A stretch of DNA of 64,000 nt from Cruorifilaria tuberocauda (GCA_013365365.1 JABVXU010000303.1:1-64000); one strand, 5' to 3'. Positions 36,025-53,590 are shown, counted from the stretch's first letter. Numbers and translations are program-made. The notes: a model not told the origin generated them from the sequence alone.

Positions 36025-38297
36025 GTAATTATTTTCCTATATGATCAGTTTTCTAATCAAACTGCAATTCACGACGATTTTAACAAATTAAAAAAATTTT
36101 TTAATCTTCCAAAAGTGATTAAGAGACTTAAGCTCAACTATTGGTGTATAGAAGTAAAATCTAGCTTACAATTCTGGTCAGTATTTTTCAAAAATTTCCT
36201 GGTTTTTATATAAATGAATGAAATAAGTTTGATTTTGCCTGCATCTACATTATTTGAATAAATTTAACTCATACGCATTATAAACTGAATTGGGAGGTGA
36301 GAAGAAGATTAAGTGCTAATAAACGGATTTTCGGTATTAGAACTTATGATTATAACTGCATTGTTCAAACAAATGATTTAAATAATTAAAAGACAGAGAA
36401 TTGACTTTGCACAAAAGAAAGGTTTAAAGTACGAATCAGAAAAGTAAAATTTCAAGATAAATTCTCACAGAATATAAAAAGCAAACATTTAAATAACTGA
36501 TTAGATTGAAGCTAATATATTCCTGCATTTTTAAATTATAGTTGTTCACACCACATGACTAGAGGTTTCCTCATTCTTCTGTTACAAACAGAAGAAAATT
36601 CGTTAATTAATTATGATGTATTCCAAATACTTTACCATTACTGCATCAGTGGTAGTAGTAAAGTGAGTATTCGGAATGATGATTGATATGTTATGAATTA
36701 GTATACATTTAACTCATGATATTTGTTTTCACCTCATCCTGTTTGTTTTTTACATCTATTTGTTTTTATTATCGCGAAATGATAAAATTTTTTATTTTAT
36801 TTTCATAATTTACAGAGCTAGTTCACAAGATCTGAGACTGAAATTGTCATCTCAAGCTCACTTCTGTCCATTTTCCTGAAAGTTTCTTTCTTCACTCTTT
36901 GTGCATCAAAATTGCAAGCATACTAATCTTGAGTATCGCTCAAAAAAAGAAAAAACTCATTTGCACTCACTAGACATGCATAGTCTCTCGTAAATTACGA
37001 AGTAATGAGTTTGACGAAATTGATGTTGGAGCAATATATAAAACTACTTTGTAATTTATTCCCTTTAAGCATACAATTTTTAATCATGAAATCACAATTG
37101 TATACATTCTTCTTACAACGAACGATGATGCTGTTATTCTCAAATTTTATTTGGATGATATTCATAAGCGATTCCTTCTGATATCACTGTTTATTTCTCA
37201 TTTAAAAAATAAAATTACAAGCGTGAGCTTCCATAAGCTTTAAAATCCATTTATCAATAGCGTATATCTTTGATCCGCTAGAGTGAGATTTTCAGGAATG
37301 TTTCATTTTTGCTGGAATTCTTCAATTAGCAATGGCTTTGAAATTAATGAAAAGGAGCAATTGGAAATAAAAGAAATTAATTTGTTATTAATTTAAATTA
37401 TCTGGTTTCAATTTCAATATAAACCATTAATTAACTGCACAAATTACTGATCTGCGTTTTAGTATAATTTTTCATTTTTTAGTTACTGTTAATGAATCAT
37501 TGTTTTATGAAACAGATAGGGAGAGAGAGTTAAGTCATATCTGTCAAAGTTTCCTTCCAAATTTGTTTTCTTTTAATTCAATTTTCAATGTTTAAATTCG
37601 CAGTTAGTTATTTTGAACTCAAAGTAAGCGGATCTTGAGAGATTTTAGCTTATTAATTCTGGTGAATCGCTAAATTGAATCGTCTTATCAATTTTTTATT
37701 GATTTCGCTTTTTTTTTAGTTCATTTCTCTGTAGCATTTTCATATGATTGTCAGAAATGATGTTGACCAGCAATTTATTCGTTTCCTGTGTCGCTTCATT
37801 CCTCTTATTTTTGAACAATCATTTTTTAAATGAAACTAAAAAAAGTTCTGCGGATAATAACGATGAATATTGCGATAGAAATGTGTTTGTTTCCGATTAT
37901 TTATGCAGTTCCCGAAATCGAATTGTCATTTTTTTTATCCTAAAATATTCTTTAGTAGCATGTTCTTACGAAGAAAATTATACTTTATCATTTCCACTTT
38001 TCTTTTATATTTCCTGTATTCTGAAGTGTCTAATTGTTTGATGGCACTTATATTGGATACTAAGAATCGTAAAAAAGTGGGCAAAACATGATCACGTTTA
38101 TCACCGTAGTGAATGTTGAGTAGGGCAAAAGAATTGATGTCAGTAAATTGGGTAATTGTAGTTACTGTTAAGAGTTCAATATGGGTATAAAATGCCACTT
38201 TTTAAAATTGCCTTTTTTTTTTATTAAAGACGGCGAATAAAACTTTTATTACAGAAAGTTGTTCTCCCTTAATCTTTTTTTTTCTTTTTATCCGCAG
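36025..38297. other. Gene-free region upstream of mpk-1 coding exons
   Basis: There is no coding exon that I can tie to the kinase. Short frames such as 37748-38041 have AT-driven composition. The region presumably contains promoter or 5' intron sequence. The last 30 bases are a long T-rich tract ending in tatccgcag, a strong splice acceptor. Confidence 0.5.
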
Positions 38298-41137
<2,840 letters not shown>

Positions 41138-41331
41138 AAATAGGCAGTTTAAAACCTATTGGATTTTATGATTTCGAAAATCTTTGATTTATTCTTCTTA
41201 TTACATTAGACCTTGATTTGAATTTAGCCCATCCTAATTTTTATCATCCGGTCTTTCTGAATCTAAATCTGAAATTTTCTATGGATTGAAGAAGTCATAA
41301 TGATAAATGTAGAATGTTGCCTTAATTGAAC

Positions 41332-41337
41332 AATAAA
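41332..41337 (+). terminator. Poly(A) signal of mpk-1
   Basis: AATAAA lies about 195 bp after the mpk-1 stop, the first canonical signal downstream, followed by T/G-rich sequence (TTGTTTGTG, TTTGTTTTGTTG) that would suit cleavage. Confidence 0.6.
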
Positions 41338-43988
41338 GAAATTGTTTGTGAATATGAAAGTTTGTTTTGTTGAAATTATGTAAAAATTATTTTCAAGTAT
41401 GTCCGAAAACAGGAAATTTTTACAAAAAAATACAGACTTGCTTTTATTTAAATGATTTTGATGCGGATTTTCATTTATTGAGTGAGTTTATTTATCTTTC
41501 ATCACTAACGTTCAGTGGATTGTGAGAAAAATTGAATTCTATCATTATCTGTGGATACAGTTTGAAATGTAAATGAGAGGTCACACATTTATCAGATCTT
41601 ACATTAATTCAAGACATACGTTGTTGCAATTCTATTTATCTTTTCAACAATGTTCGTTTTCATTTGGACCAATCTAATTATTTCTTTATTTTGCTCTTTC
41701 ATTTTTTTGTTTTCGTTTTGTTTTATTTTGTTTCTAAATTTGATTTTCCTCGTTTTATCTATCATTTTAATTATAAGCTGAGTATTCAGCGTTTTAATGT
41801 TCAGAAAATTGCGGGAAACTTGAAATTAATTTTCTTTTTTCTTGAAATTAATTCTACTGGCTTTCTTCATGCATTCAAGGATTTCCTGCAATTTTCCTAG
41901 TTGGCATTTGCGTCATCCATCATTCCTACTCAACCTTTCATGTAAGATCTAATGGAAATAAAATAGGAAACTTTTTATCATGGAATATTACAATCAAAAA
42001 GTTATTACCATTGCATCATTAAGTTGACTGCAAAATTTTACTTCAATTGAAATTTGAAAATTTCGAGATCTGAAAAGAAAAGTTTTATAAATATGAACTA
42101 TTTTGCAATTCCATTTCTTGTGGTTATACTGATTTTTTCATACATGATGTGAAGGTCTGTTATGTTTTCTCCTAATGTATGCTTTATCTTCTTTTTTCTT
42201 CATAAATTTTCTTATGTAACTTTTTTCCTATGAATGACATTGGATTTCATCGTTTTCTTTTTCTAAAGTTTGTTTACTTTTAGTTAATTGAAAACCTGAA
42301 ATTAGGGGGTTTTTAGGAAAATAGCTGGTCTAAATATATTTTCTGATTCCATTTTTTAAAATGATAAATTCGATTATGAAATCGTTAATTACTGATATCT
42401 GTAATTAGATAGCTGTCATCATTAGTTGAACGAAAAAGTTTCCATTGCAATAATGAGCATATTATTGTTTGGAAAAAGTTGAAGTAATGAATTGAAATTC
42501 AAAGGAAAAATTAGCAAAAATTTCAAAGACGATTTATTGATGTCTTTTTTTTCATTTTAAAAATTGACTTAGGCCTGAAATTCTCCATTTTTATCCTACA
42601 CTTCTAATCTTTTTATCCAGGTTTTTTTCTAAGTATTGGTTTATCATAATTCTCTAGCAGTTGCATGAATTTGTTGTACTCGATTTTACTTTGAAATCAT
42701 TTTCGGGTGAATAGAAGGATAGTCAAATTATGCATCGATCAAATGACCTCATTGAGATACACCAGTGTAAATCCAATCATAATATTTTAAAAAAAACCAT
42801 AATTCATTTTTTTACTGAATTGTGTCATTCATGGTTGTAATAAAAGCTTCACATATAGTATGTAACACAAGAATATAACGTGGAATTATCCATTTGGAAA
42901 GCATGATCTGGATACTGTAAAAGTTTGTTTGAAAAAAAGAGTATCAGTATGTAAAGTTATCATTTGAGATTTATTGGATAGTAATTAAGTATTCCTACAA
43001 TCAATCACTGTAAGGTCACTTTAATTTTAGGCAAATAAAATTGAATTCATCAGATGATCGAAAGCTATTTATGATAGTCCAGTATCAGATGTCACTATTA
43101 ATGCATGGAGGCATCAATGATTCTTTGTGATAAGAAACGGAAAAAAAGGTTGTTCCATTCATATTATATATTCAATTTTACCAAAATTAAAATTATCTAA
43201 AAATCCTTTAAATTGTTTCCATCTTAGCATGAAGTGAAATTTAATTGCATAAAATAATTATTTGAAAATTCTATCTTGTGAAGAATATTTTGATCTTTGG
43301 AAATTCTACTGTAAATCTTTCTTCATATTAAAGTAAAAATAATTCAAAATTCGAAGAATTTTAAAGGATGTTAGAGAATACATTGAACACATTGTATTCT
43401 GATCTAATCGAAATTATGCAGTTCATCAAATCAAAATTATCAGTTTAATGTTTTAAATTTGTAACATTTAAACCGTTTCCCAGTTGCTTCTCTACCATTA
43501 ACCATGCAGATCTTGCTTCATGCAAGTGAGAAAGAGAATGTTATTAATTTAGATTTTATAAATTTTCTTAATTTTTATAAAAAAAATCGTAAATTCAAGT
43601 CATAAATCTTCGTAAAATTAGAATTTTAAAATTTATAAATTCTCGAAATTGCATCATGTATTTTTATTTATTTAAATTTGTATAAAAATTATTATTGAAG
43701 CATAAGATTAAAGCATTCAGTTCTTTCAATGATGCAATTTCAGGTTAATTTTCAAAATTTTGTTAATTTTCAAATTTTTATTTTTCGAACATTCGAAAAA
43801 TATTTAAAAACTTAAAATAATTTTTTTTCTTTCATTATATATTCCCTTATCAAACAAATAAGTCCTTAATTCGCTCTCTGACCTTTTATAATTTGTGGAT
43901 CATGGCATACTATTATCATCTTCCCACCCTTCTAGAAGAGACTTCATTCATAAGAGCTGATTGTGGTTCGTTAGGCTGCTGAAGTTTG
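41338..43988. other. Gene-free spacer between mpk-1 and the glomulin-like gene
   Basis: The DNA is AT-rich with only noise-like short frames (for example the Phe-rich one at 41664-41900). No RNA gene is recognised. It should contain the promoter of the downstream gene, but no specific element stands out. Confidence 0.5.
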
Positions 43989-46900
43989 ATGGTTATGTTG
44001 GGATTAAAAAGTTTACTTATTTATCTGATTCTACCGGATGACCAAGCGGTTCATGCATCTTCTATTGGTGATCGGTTAGTTTTAATACAGATTTCGTCTT
44101 GTGTCTTCTTTGCTTGTTTAATTTTCAAATGAATTTTATTCTAATAATGTATAAATATGTTCAGTATAATTAATTTACTTTTCAAGGAAGCTTTATAATA
44201 ATTTACAATTTCATTGTTAATCATTACTTTGTTTAACAAAATATATTCATACAATAAAATTGTTAGATAAATTGTTTATAGTTATGATCTAGTATTTGTA
44301 ATTGTTTACTTATTGTTATATACGATCCAAATTCTGAATTTGAAAATTATCTATATTCAGAAAAAAAGCGTATTTAGATTTTTTTCTAATATATACTTTG
44401 ATGACTTCATCTTTTCAAATTTTATTTATTGATTTAATAAGTTATTGTTAGAATTAAATTATTAAACTAACAAATTAGCAAAAATTGACTATAATATAAT
44501 TGTAGTTTTCTTATAGTGGAACGATAAGAAATAATGATAATCACTGGACAAATGAAGAACTTCTTGAAGAGATTATCTATCAGTTAAAATCTAAAAAATA
44601 CAATGAAATGTATAACATGATACTTGCTGCAGTCGATAATCTCATTGTAAGTAATTATCGGAAACTATTTCAAGCAGTCTTCGAGGAATATGATGAAGAT
44701 TTCAAAGAAAATGGTATTTCTGATCCTACTCTAGAAAATACTTTGATATTGTTAAAATCATATGGAACTACCAAAGACAAGTACGTTTAAATTTGTTTTA
44801 CTAGCTATGAAGGTGTTAGCTCAAAAAAAAAGAACACTGAATGTACCTATATTATGCGTATGGAATGATAACTTAGATATCTTTTACATTTAAAATTAAT
44901 TTTTAAGCCTATTATATCAATCCCAAAGAATTTGTTTTTTTATGCTTATTAATGCTTATTTCACATATTGATTGACCTTTATGCTATTAAAAATTATAGA
45001 CTTTGTGTTCTACTTGAATGCTCTGATCGGGCTAGTACGTGGAAAGCGTTTCTTTTGATTGGAGGATTTATGGAAGAAATAATGCCAGAACTAGATGATC
45101 TCAGTGAGCAGTAAGTCTTTTTTTCTTTTGAAATAATTTTAACTTATAATTGAAACAACGATATACATTTTTTTTGTTTTCGAAGTACTTATGACTGACT
45201 TTGTATCTTGTTTTTAAGTCTTCGTTCAATTTACTTTATCATTCCTTAGCCTTATTTATTTATTCGAATAACATTGTGTTTTAATTTTCATTGCACCTTT
45301 TCATACTCCTTCGTCTAGCTCATTAAGCTAAATGTTATGTGATTGTCATTATCAAATATCATTAAACTAAATGTGATGTCGTAGGTTCTAAATAAATAAA
45401 CTGCTTGTATAATAACGGGGATGATAAGAAGTTACGTTGTATTACATAATTTTAAGTTTAGTTTCACCTTCGACATTATAAAAGTTTATATGCCATCGTG
45501 GATTGAACGATTCGAGATGAATGTCGTGTTAAATTATTCAAACGATCAGTTAAATAAGGAATATTTTTCGAATCTAGAAGCGGATTATTTGGATGAAAAC
45601 TATGATCCTGGATCGCCGGATGCACCTTCTGAGCTCTTCCTATCATCAGTTTTCATGTTTTTACGAATTTTTACGTAAGTTCTGAATTTTTATTTTCTTT
45701 ATAGATATTACAAATTTTAAATTATTGATGACCTGTTTGATTAATATTATTAAATAAATTTTTTTATCAATTGATATAAGAACTATGTAATCATGCTTTT
45801 CTAATCTAAGCAGGTAAAGATTTGTTTTGGTCTTTATTTATTAGTAGAATAATTGTTTATTGTGTCATTTGCTTTAAAATTCTAGTTTATCGATGAGCAA
45901 AAATTATAAATTATTGGATGACTTGTGCAATAAAGTGTTAGCATGCACACATATCCATAGTGATTATTTGGAAATATTAATCATGAAGTTAGATGAAATT
46001 TACAAATTTTCCGACCGACGATTACCATTTACCACTCCCGTTTTGGTCAATTCTTTAAAGTAAGTGCTTTTTAGAAGTTGTAGCAGTTAAGACAAATGAT
46101 CGATCATATTTCTTGCAATTATTTTCATCATTTATCACCAAATTTAAGCGATCCAATTCTTCACACAATTTTTTTTTAATTAATTTCTATTGTACATTTT
46201 TTTGTTTTATGATGATGAGTAAGAAATTATAAGGACAGTAAAATTTTAAAAAATGTGGTTTATCAGAATAGCATAATTTTTATTTTGGTAAACTAATAAT
46301 TATTACTTTTAGTAATTTCATTTTTAGGTCAAGGTATTTTTCGCTTCCACGAGTATTTTCACCTGAATATTATCTCAAACTTATTATCAAACCACTTCAT
46401 TATTCACTACACGTTTCAACTTCAAATATGTTCAACATTGGTTATGTAGTATTGGTACTGCGAAATTATTTGAATTCTGTCAAGAATGAATCAATAGGAC
46501 GAAACGAATGGACAATGTTCTTGGTATCATTCAAAAGAAATTTCTAACAAATTCCAGTTAATAAGTTTTAAAATTGGAAGTAATTTTCGATTATATATAT
46601 ATACTTTGGAAATCCTTTTAAAGTAAATATTGGTACGCTTGATTTTTTAACACTAAATCAGTGTAAAATGAGTTAGGAAAATATCGTTTGATTCGTTCAA
46701 GTGCTTTCATTTGCAGGATTTTCTTGCTGATTTCTTAGTATGCTGCGAAGAATCCACATTATATGAAGTACGGGTAGTGTGTATGGATACTTTTAAAATA
46801 TTCTTATCGAAATTTGAACCGGTAGCTCAATTATTGATTATTCGTAAATTATTCACCATGATTCGAGATGGAAAAATACAGTGAGTTATTGCATTATAAA

Positions 46901-48361
46901 TCAAAAATATAACAAAAGATTTGAAAAAAAGTAGAAATAGACGATAAATATTGATTTGCAAGATATTATCATGCATCGTAATTTAAAGAATATATATAAC
47001 CTGTAAAAAGTAAAAAATCGTCATAAATTCTTACTTTACTTTTTTTCCAAATTTTCTTTAGGTTTTAAAATATTGCAATCGTATAATTATTTAACATAAT
47101 TTTCGTATCATGTCCTTTTTTAGGAGAAAAAATCTTCATAGAATCAATGTTCATGATGAAAAATCGTAAGTTGTTAAATATTGTTTTTACGAAAAACTGT
47201 GGGAATGAAGCTTGTCCGAAAAATTCAGTGAATTTTCCTCCTTGTCCTTCACTTATTTAAAACCATAGAAGTTTATAATTTAAATGAAAATATTTTCAAA
47301 TGAAACCATTTGTCGATTTCATTTGAAAAGCAAATATTGTTAAAACTTAAGTAGTTATAAGTTATAAAAACTACAATTCTTGAAATTGCCGGTTTATTTC
47401 AGATTAATATTCGAGCCACATTTTTTTGCATGGATTATCGATTTATTTCGTTCCAATCTTAATTACGAAGTATTTCGCAGAGAACTTAATTTTTTCTGGG
47501 GCGATATAATGGGTATACGTTATTCATGTCTTAGCGATGGATTGCAGTACTATTTGTCCGTTTTTATATTAGCTCAGGAACAAGCCCTGCGTAAAATTGA
47601 TCCGGAACTGATGTTAAATATTTATAAGCAATATCTTCAGCCCTTACAGGTATCGTGATATCCTTAAGATTATTGAAAATTCTTCTTGTCGACGATTTAA
47701 TGAAATTTAGCACTTTAGATTATATGAAGGAGAGTCTTATTCAATTTTTGATATGAAAATTTGACGATTTTCTATTTCTATACTCTCGCGTTTTCCTGTT
47801 GCTTTTTCTTAATGATAAAATGTTAAATACATTGATCATTTCTAAAAAGAAAAGATTCAGTTCCTTAACTTCTTACTTAGTTATTTTTTTTAAGCCAGCT
47901 TTATCTAAAGCTTAAATATTTTAAGTTTCAAATTCAGTTTGAATTGGATTTGCTTGAATTTCACAGTAAATTAAACTTTGCTTTAGTTTCAGAGATTTTT
48001 TTAATAGAAGTTACCAAAGAAACATAAATATCAAATTACCTTTTTTATTACTGAATTCAAATTTCAATTATTCATTTGCAGTGGTCCTTGCATGTTTGTT
48101 GATTACCTTATATTCATTGTTGAACTTTGCTTTTAGTCGCAAATATCAGATTGGACAGAGTTGGTGAAAGTGGAGGAACGACAAACAAATCGTCGCAAAG
48201 GTCGTAAAAAATCTGCCAATCAATTAACTGCTAATATGAAACGTTTAGAAACGGAAACTCGTCGAAAGCAGAATAGCCAATCGCTACCATTGCTCCAGTT
48301 TCAGTATTCAGAAACTTTGAACTTTGTTACAACTTTTCTGCGTGATATGCATATGGTATGA
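43989..48361 (+). CDS. Probable glomulin/ALF4-family protein
   Basis: There are ten exons with consistent phases: 43989-44074, 44517-44780, 45000-45110, 45462-45674, 45886-46059, 46328-46523, 46717-46880, 47124-47165, 47403-47649 and 48137-48361. They give 1,722 nt, 573 residues plus TGA. The protein is an all-helical, Leu/Phe-rich repeat-like chain without a catalytic motif. Human glomulin (594 residues) is of similar size and shows matching landmarks in the same order. Examples here are MFNIGYVVLVLRNYL, TLYEVRVVCMDTFKIFLSKF, ISDWTELVKVEERQ after a YLQPLQ segment, a basic linker (RRKGRKK) and a final amphipathic helix. Glomulin binds the RBX1 RING and inhibits cullin-RING ubiquitin ligases. 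The assignment rests on remembered family patterns and is moderate; an unrelated HEAT-like protein is the alternative. The first exon is the least certain: ATG 43989 (or 43995) was chosen because it alone gives a phase-2 donor matching the next exon. The gene model from 44517 on is firm. Confidence 0.6.
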
Positions 48362-49731
48362 TCAATGAATTTTATAGAATATCATGGATTCATCGATTAT
48401 AAAATTTTTTCGTGACTTTTGGAATTTTTATTTGAATTATTCTGGTTAAGTAAAATCAGTTTTAAATTATAAAACTTTTTTGCTCATTTCTGCTGAAATT
48501 AATCGATCATCTTACAAACATTCGTAGATATTTGTAGGAAAAGCCTTTATAACAAAATGTGAGAGGATGTTGGAGATTTTATCTCTAATTTATGATCTCC
48601 TAATCAAAATATCTTAGGCTAATTTTTTGAAAGATTTGTTTGCTAAATTAATTTTTCATTGCAATTCATGCAATGTGCTTTATCTTTATCGTACATAGAA
48701 ATTATTTGGAGTAAAAATGAATGATAAGAATGAAGTGTTGAATCAAGCACTGATAAGGATGCCATAAAATATTTCTCGAAAATAATTTTGATTGTATGGA
48801 AAAAGTAAATTACACTCAAAAATCAATCTAACTCGATGATCCTGAAGAGATTTCATGATATGAAATCCTTCAAGGCATTAATGCTGTATACATCCCTTCA
48901 TTGCGGAATTTAGATATACACTATACTTTCATGGTTACCTGACGGAATACATATATATGTATGCAAACTAGGAATGTGTATTATTTTTCTTTCCTTTAAA
49001 TTTACTTCTGATATACGATTTGTTTTTGTTGGCAATGATTATAGGTTTTGTATATAAATTTTTTTTTTGTATTATAGATGTTTTTCTGTACTCTTCAATT
49101 CTTAAAATACATGTATGATGATCAAATATTATTTACTATGCACTTAGTATGGTACTATTATGAGATAAACCTCAATACATGACAAAAAATTCCAATTCAT
49201 TACTAATTCTGAAAATTACCACCAAATATAAAGTATTGAATTTTTGTATTTTTGTCGTTACGGTAATTACATTTTATCGTATCGTTTCATTTGGACCAAA
49301 AATGGTCAAATTTTCGACTCTTCAATACTTCATTACATCATGATTATGCTACTTCAAATTGCAATCAGTCATCAATTTTTATTGTAACTATTATTTGAAA
49401 TTACATGAGAACAGTGGATAGTAATACGTACGATTTTACAAATATAAGATGTAAGTATCAGTTTGATTATCTGTTGCTTTCAAATGATTACTTTTATTTT
49501 GGTCTAAACTTCAATTCCGCCTGGTCTTAAGATATCTTTACCCTTCATGAGAACAGTTCTCCTCTATTCTTTCTATTACATTTTCGTGTTACCTTTTAAT
49601 TTTTTAAATAATATTTATTGCAAAATTAGATTACTAATTCAATTTAAACTACAAATTAAGTCGACAAGCACATTAAATAAAACCAATATTGAGACTGACT
49701 TTAAAAAGATTCCTTTTTTTTAAACTTATAA
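48362..49731. other. Convergent intergenic spacer
   Basis: This spacer separates the plus-strand glomulin-like gene from the minus-strand transthyretin-like gene, so it holds the 3' ends of both. A minus-strand AATAAA (TTTATT at 49614-49619) sits 113 bp past the transthyretin-like stop and is its likely poly(A) signal. No other feature is seen. Confidence 0.5.
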
Positions 49732-51304
49732 TTAATTAAGACAATCTCGTTTTTCACCTTTAAACTTTCCAGCTAGCTGGATTATTCCAGCATCATAAAT
49801 GGTTTTCGGTGTTTCTCCCGATGAGACATATCTATCTGGTATGTGAATCGTGATTTTGCGTTGGCATGGCTGAAAAATAAACTAAATTTTAAGGGAAGAA
49901 TTAAAACTATTAAAAGATAACAGATGTAAATATTAATCAGCAAAATAAATAACAAAAAAAATTAGTAAAGGTAAGTTAATCAATGCATGACTGATTTAAT
50001 TATCTGTTTGACTTATCTTTGCTTTATTATCCATTTGAATTTACTAATGCATTTTTGCATATAAAATACTAAAATTACTAAATTACGAGTAATTAGAAAG
50101 ATGTAAATTACAAATTACAATACAATCTACCTTTTATACTTAGCTTGCATATCTTTATTTTTGAAGCTAACATTTTTTTTTTTGATAAATTAATCTTCAC
50201 TAATGAATTAAAGAGATTGAATTTCATTATAAAAGTTCTAATTTTAATTTACCTTAATACCATCCTCACAATCGTGATAAACATTAAGTTTTGGATCGAT
50301 TGTTGTAATTTCTCTGGTATATCCCTTAAGCTCAAAACGTCCTTGCGAATCAGTTTTACCTTCTGCTAACAAATCGTCGGCATCAACACCTATTTAAGTT
50401 AATTTATATTAAAAATGATATACCTTTAAAATAATTCAGTACAAAAGTACTTTACAGTATAAAAGTATTAATTCATTATAAATTGTTAATAGCATACATA
50501 AACGGATATTTTAAAAGTGGTATACAAAAGTATCAAAAGTATTTTATATATATATATAAGTATTAAATTGTTAGAAATTATGATTTTAATTTTATAGCAA
50601 TTTTTTCAAGTCTTCTTTTTGCTGAATCTTTCAGGTTTTACTCTTGGTAGTTTTCGGTTTTTACGTGATTTGTATAAATATGTTTACGGTTCAGGGAGAA
50701 ATGTAATTTTTATTTTTTAATTCAGTTTAATTAAAACGTCTAATTTTGGTTTAGATAATTTTACCAAGTTTCTTCAAATGGTTCTTTATGGTTCCATTTT
50801 TATCAAATTCTATTCCCTATCACTCCAATACTCCATTCTTCTACCTATTTTACTTATTTCTCCTTTTACTTATTTTACTTATTTCCCCTTTTAACTACTT
50901 TACCTATTTTGCTTATTTCCCTTTTTATCCATTTTACTTATTTCCCATTTTACCTATTTTGCTCATTTTCATAAAAAGGAAAATTTATTACAAAAACTGC
51001 TTATTAATTGTAGTATGAAGTATGCTCATTATGAAGTATGCTTATTGTAGTATGGAGTAAAACTTTTTTAAATTTAATTTAAAATTAAAATATCAATTTC
51101 AAAATATAAAAAAAAAATGAATGAAATGTATGAGAAAGAATTTAAACCTCGATCATCGTCGTACAATTTCACCTTAACATTAGCAGCAGGTTTCTTATTG
51201 CACATCAGGATACCTTTGATTCCCGTACTTTGCGCTCTACCGCCAGTATCCAAAGCTTCTCCCAATACTATTTGAATCGATAAGCAAATCAATAATTTCT
51301 TCAT
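49732..51304 (-). CDS. Secreted transthyretin-like (TTL/TTR) family protein
   Basis: Three minus-strand exons, 51304-51148, 50389-50253 and 49869-49732, give 143 residues and a TAA stop. The chosen ATG (51304) starts MKKLLICLSIQIVLGEA, a typical signal peptide; an in-frame ATG three codons earlier (51313) is possible. The mature part is a transthyretin-like domain (Pfam PF01060 type). Its landmarks are STGIKGILMCNKKPAANVKV, KLYDDDRGVDADDLLAEG, TDSQGRFELKGY, YHDCEDGIKPCQRKITIHIP and YDAGIIQLAGKFKGEKRDC. The cysteines in MCNKKP, HDC, PCQ and RDC occupy the positions usual for the family and should form disulfides. The family is greatly expanded in nematodes and its members are exported; no transthyretin-like hormone binding has been shown for most of them. 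Intron 1 (758 bp) contains a pyrimidine minisatellite. The upstream side has GATA-site clusters. It is complete and intact. Confidence 0.95.
50838..50975. repeat. Pyrimidine-rich minisatellite in intron 1 of the TTL gene
   Basis: Units close to TTTTACTTATTTCCC or TTTTACCTATTTTGC are repeated about eight times with drift. The apparent Tyr/Phe/Leu-rich protein here is an artefact of the repeat. Confidence 0.75.
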
Positions 51305-53590
51305 CCTTATCAACGCTAGAAATCGTAATTTCTCTTCTGCTAAAATGCTTTCAAAAAAAAATTCAAAATTTAACGAATAATTAAGTTAAATAAATACTAA
51401 AGTATCTATGAAGTATGTTTAAATATTAGAGAAAAAATGAAGTGTGTTCGAATTAAATTGAAATATAAATTGGAATCGTAAACTAATCTGAAATTAAAAT
51501 TAAATACGAACTTGAAATTAAAATCAAATATGAATTTCGATAAATCTACGGAATTAGAATGAACGGAAAAACAAAAATATAACGGAAGTAAAAAGAAAAT
51601 CGAAGTTTCTTCGTCTTTTGAATTTGATTAATTTCAAGAATTTCTTTTAAGCAATTATATTTGTGTAATATTATGATAAAAAAATTATTTGAAAAGATTA
51701 ATTATCATTGTTAACTTGAAGCAAAAACATTAAAGCCTCTTTTTTTTCATAATAAATCTTAACAATCTTCCTTTTTTTTGAGAAAATGAAAGAATGGAAA
51801 GTAAATTAAATTGAGTAAATTAGAGTAAATTAAAAATTTGAAATTAAAGATTTGAAATTAATTGATTTTCATTATCGTACTTTTTCATAACAGAAATATA
51901 TCTTAAGATCAGCTAAATATTTCAATTCAAATGATCTATTAAAAAAAATTTTCCCTAATTAATTATTGTTATGGAACTTCCAATTACTTCTAATTGCCGT
52001 TACAGGTATTCAATCGAGTTTAAGAATTGAATGAACTCCGACCTATCTAAAAACACTTTCAACATTTCAAACAGTCACAATAATAAGACTTTTGTTTTGA
52101 AAAGAGTTTTCTGATCATGAAAACCAGCTATTATCATTTTTGCATGTATACAATATGCAAAGATTCTTAAGAATTGTTGATAAAATTAAGCCAAAAGCAA
52201 AAAACTGATATTCTGATAAGCTTCTGATAAATTCCAAAAAAAGTTTTCTACCCTTAAATTATATAATTAAAAAATAATTAATTGTTATTAGATGAAATTA
52301 ATTATTGGGTAAAATAAATTTCTTTCAGTGAAAAAGAAAATTAAGAAATTAGCGAAAGTACCTGAATTACCGTTAAATTTTAGAAAATCAGATGATTTCA
52401 TCATCACTTTAAGCAAGGATAGCGTTTGTCTTACAAATCATTTAAATGTTAAAGTTAAAGTTAAACTTAGGCATGAATTGGTGAAATTTATTTATATTGA
52501 ATGAAGAAAGTTCGACTTTTGTACACATAACATTTCATGAATGATTCATTTAGCAAGAAATTTCGATCATTTGAAATTACAATTAAATTTCCACTACTTA
52601 CTTAGAAAAGCAAGTATTCCGTGCAAAGTTCCTTGACTTAAATTATAATTATTTCTTAATTCAAATTGCAGTTTTTAAATTAAAATTAGATCTTTACAAA
52701 CAACATAAATTACATAACTTTTAAAAGCAGTAACTTCTTATTCTTTAAATTTTTTCATGTATATTCAGAAATCATTATCATTAATCAATGATTGGTTTAC
52801 TGAGAACGAAAAATATGATGATAATATTTCAAAAATATCAACTCATTCAAAATCATTTCATCTTCTTATCACTAAAAATAAAATGAACCTGAAAATCTGA
52901 ACCTAAAATTTGAATTTACTGATTCTTTTTTAATATAAAGTTCATAGGTAAGCTCATGCGATCAGTAACAATTTTTGGTCAATCAAAATAAAATTTTGTA
53001 AAAAAGTATAAACTTACGATCTGAAATCTTTATTTAAAATATTCTTTCTAAAAATTTAATAAATTTTTGTCTTACTTTCATATTAATAATATATATGAGA
53101 CCTAATTTAATAAAAAAATAGCTTTTTAATTGATAATTTTCAGTGGAAATTACTTTATTTTTTAAGTCAAACGATCATCAAAATTAACTTTTTGTTGAAA
53201 AGAATCTTTTATATTAAATAAATAAAGCTCATTTTTATAAAATTCAATTTCCGGAATTGAAATTAAAATGAAAAATTCAGTTAGAATAAAATATTAAAAT
53301 GGAAAAATGGAAGAATAGAATCAATTCTTTAGCAAAGATTAAAACAACAAGTTGCAATCACAATAACACATATAAATAAGCTTTGATCATGAAATTAGAT
53401 CATGATAAAAATGATTTCAATCAGATACAATCATCATACAATACTATGAAAGTGCTGATCGATCATGCAGATGATCTGTCATGATGCCGAATGATCGGAT
53501 CAGATTTTATCAATTTGATCAAATTCTCATTATCGTATGTTATTTATAACTAACCTTGTTTACCAGTATCTAAAAAGGCATATATCTAAA

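Noticed and set aside
37748..38198. Overlapping short frames just upstream of mpk-1
   Set aside because: They are open on both strands with Phe/Ser/Leu-rich noise composition, no ERK-like N-terminal extension, and no donor in suitable phase.
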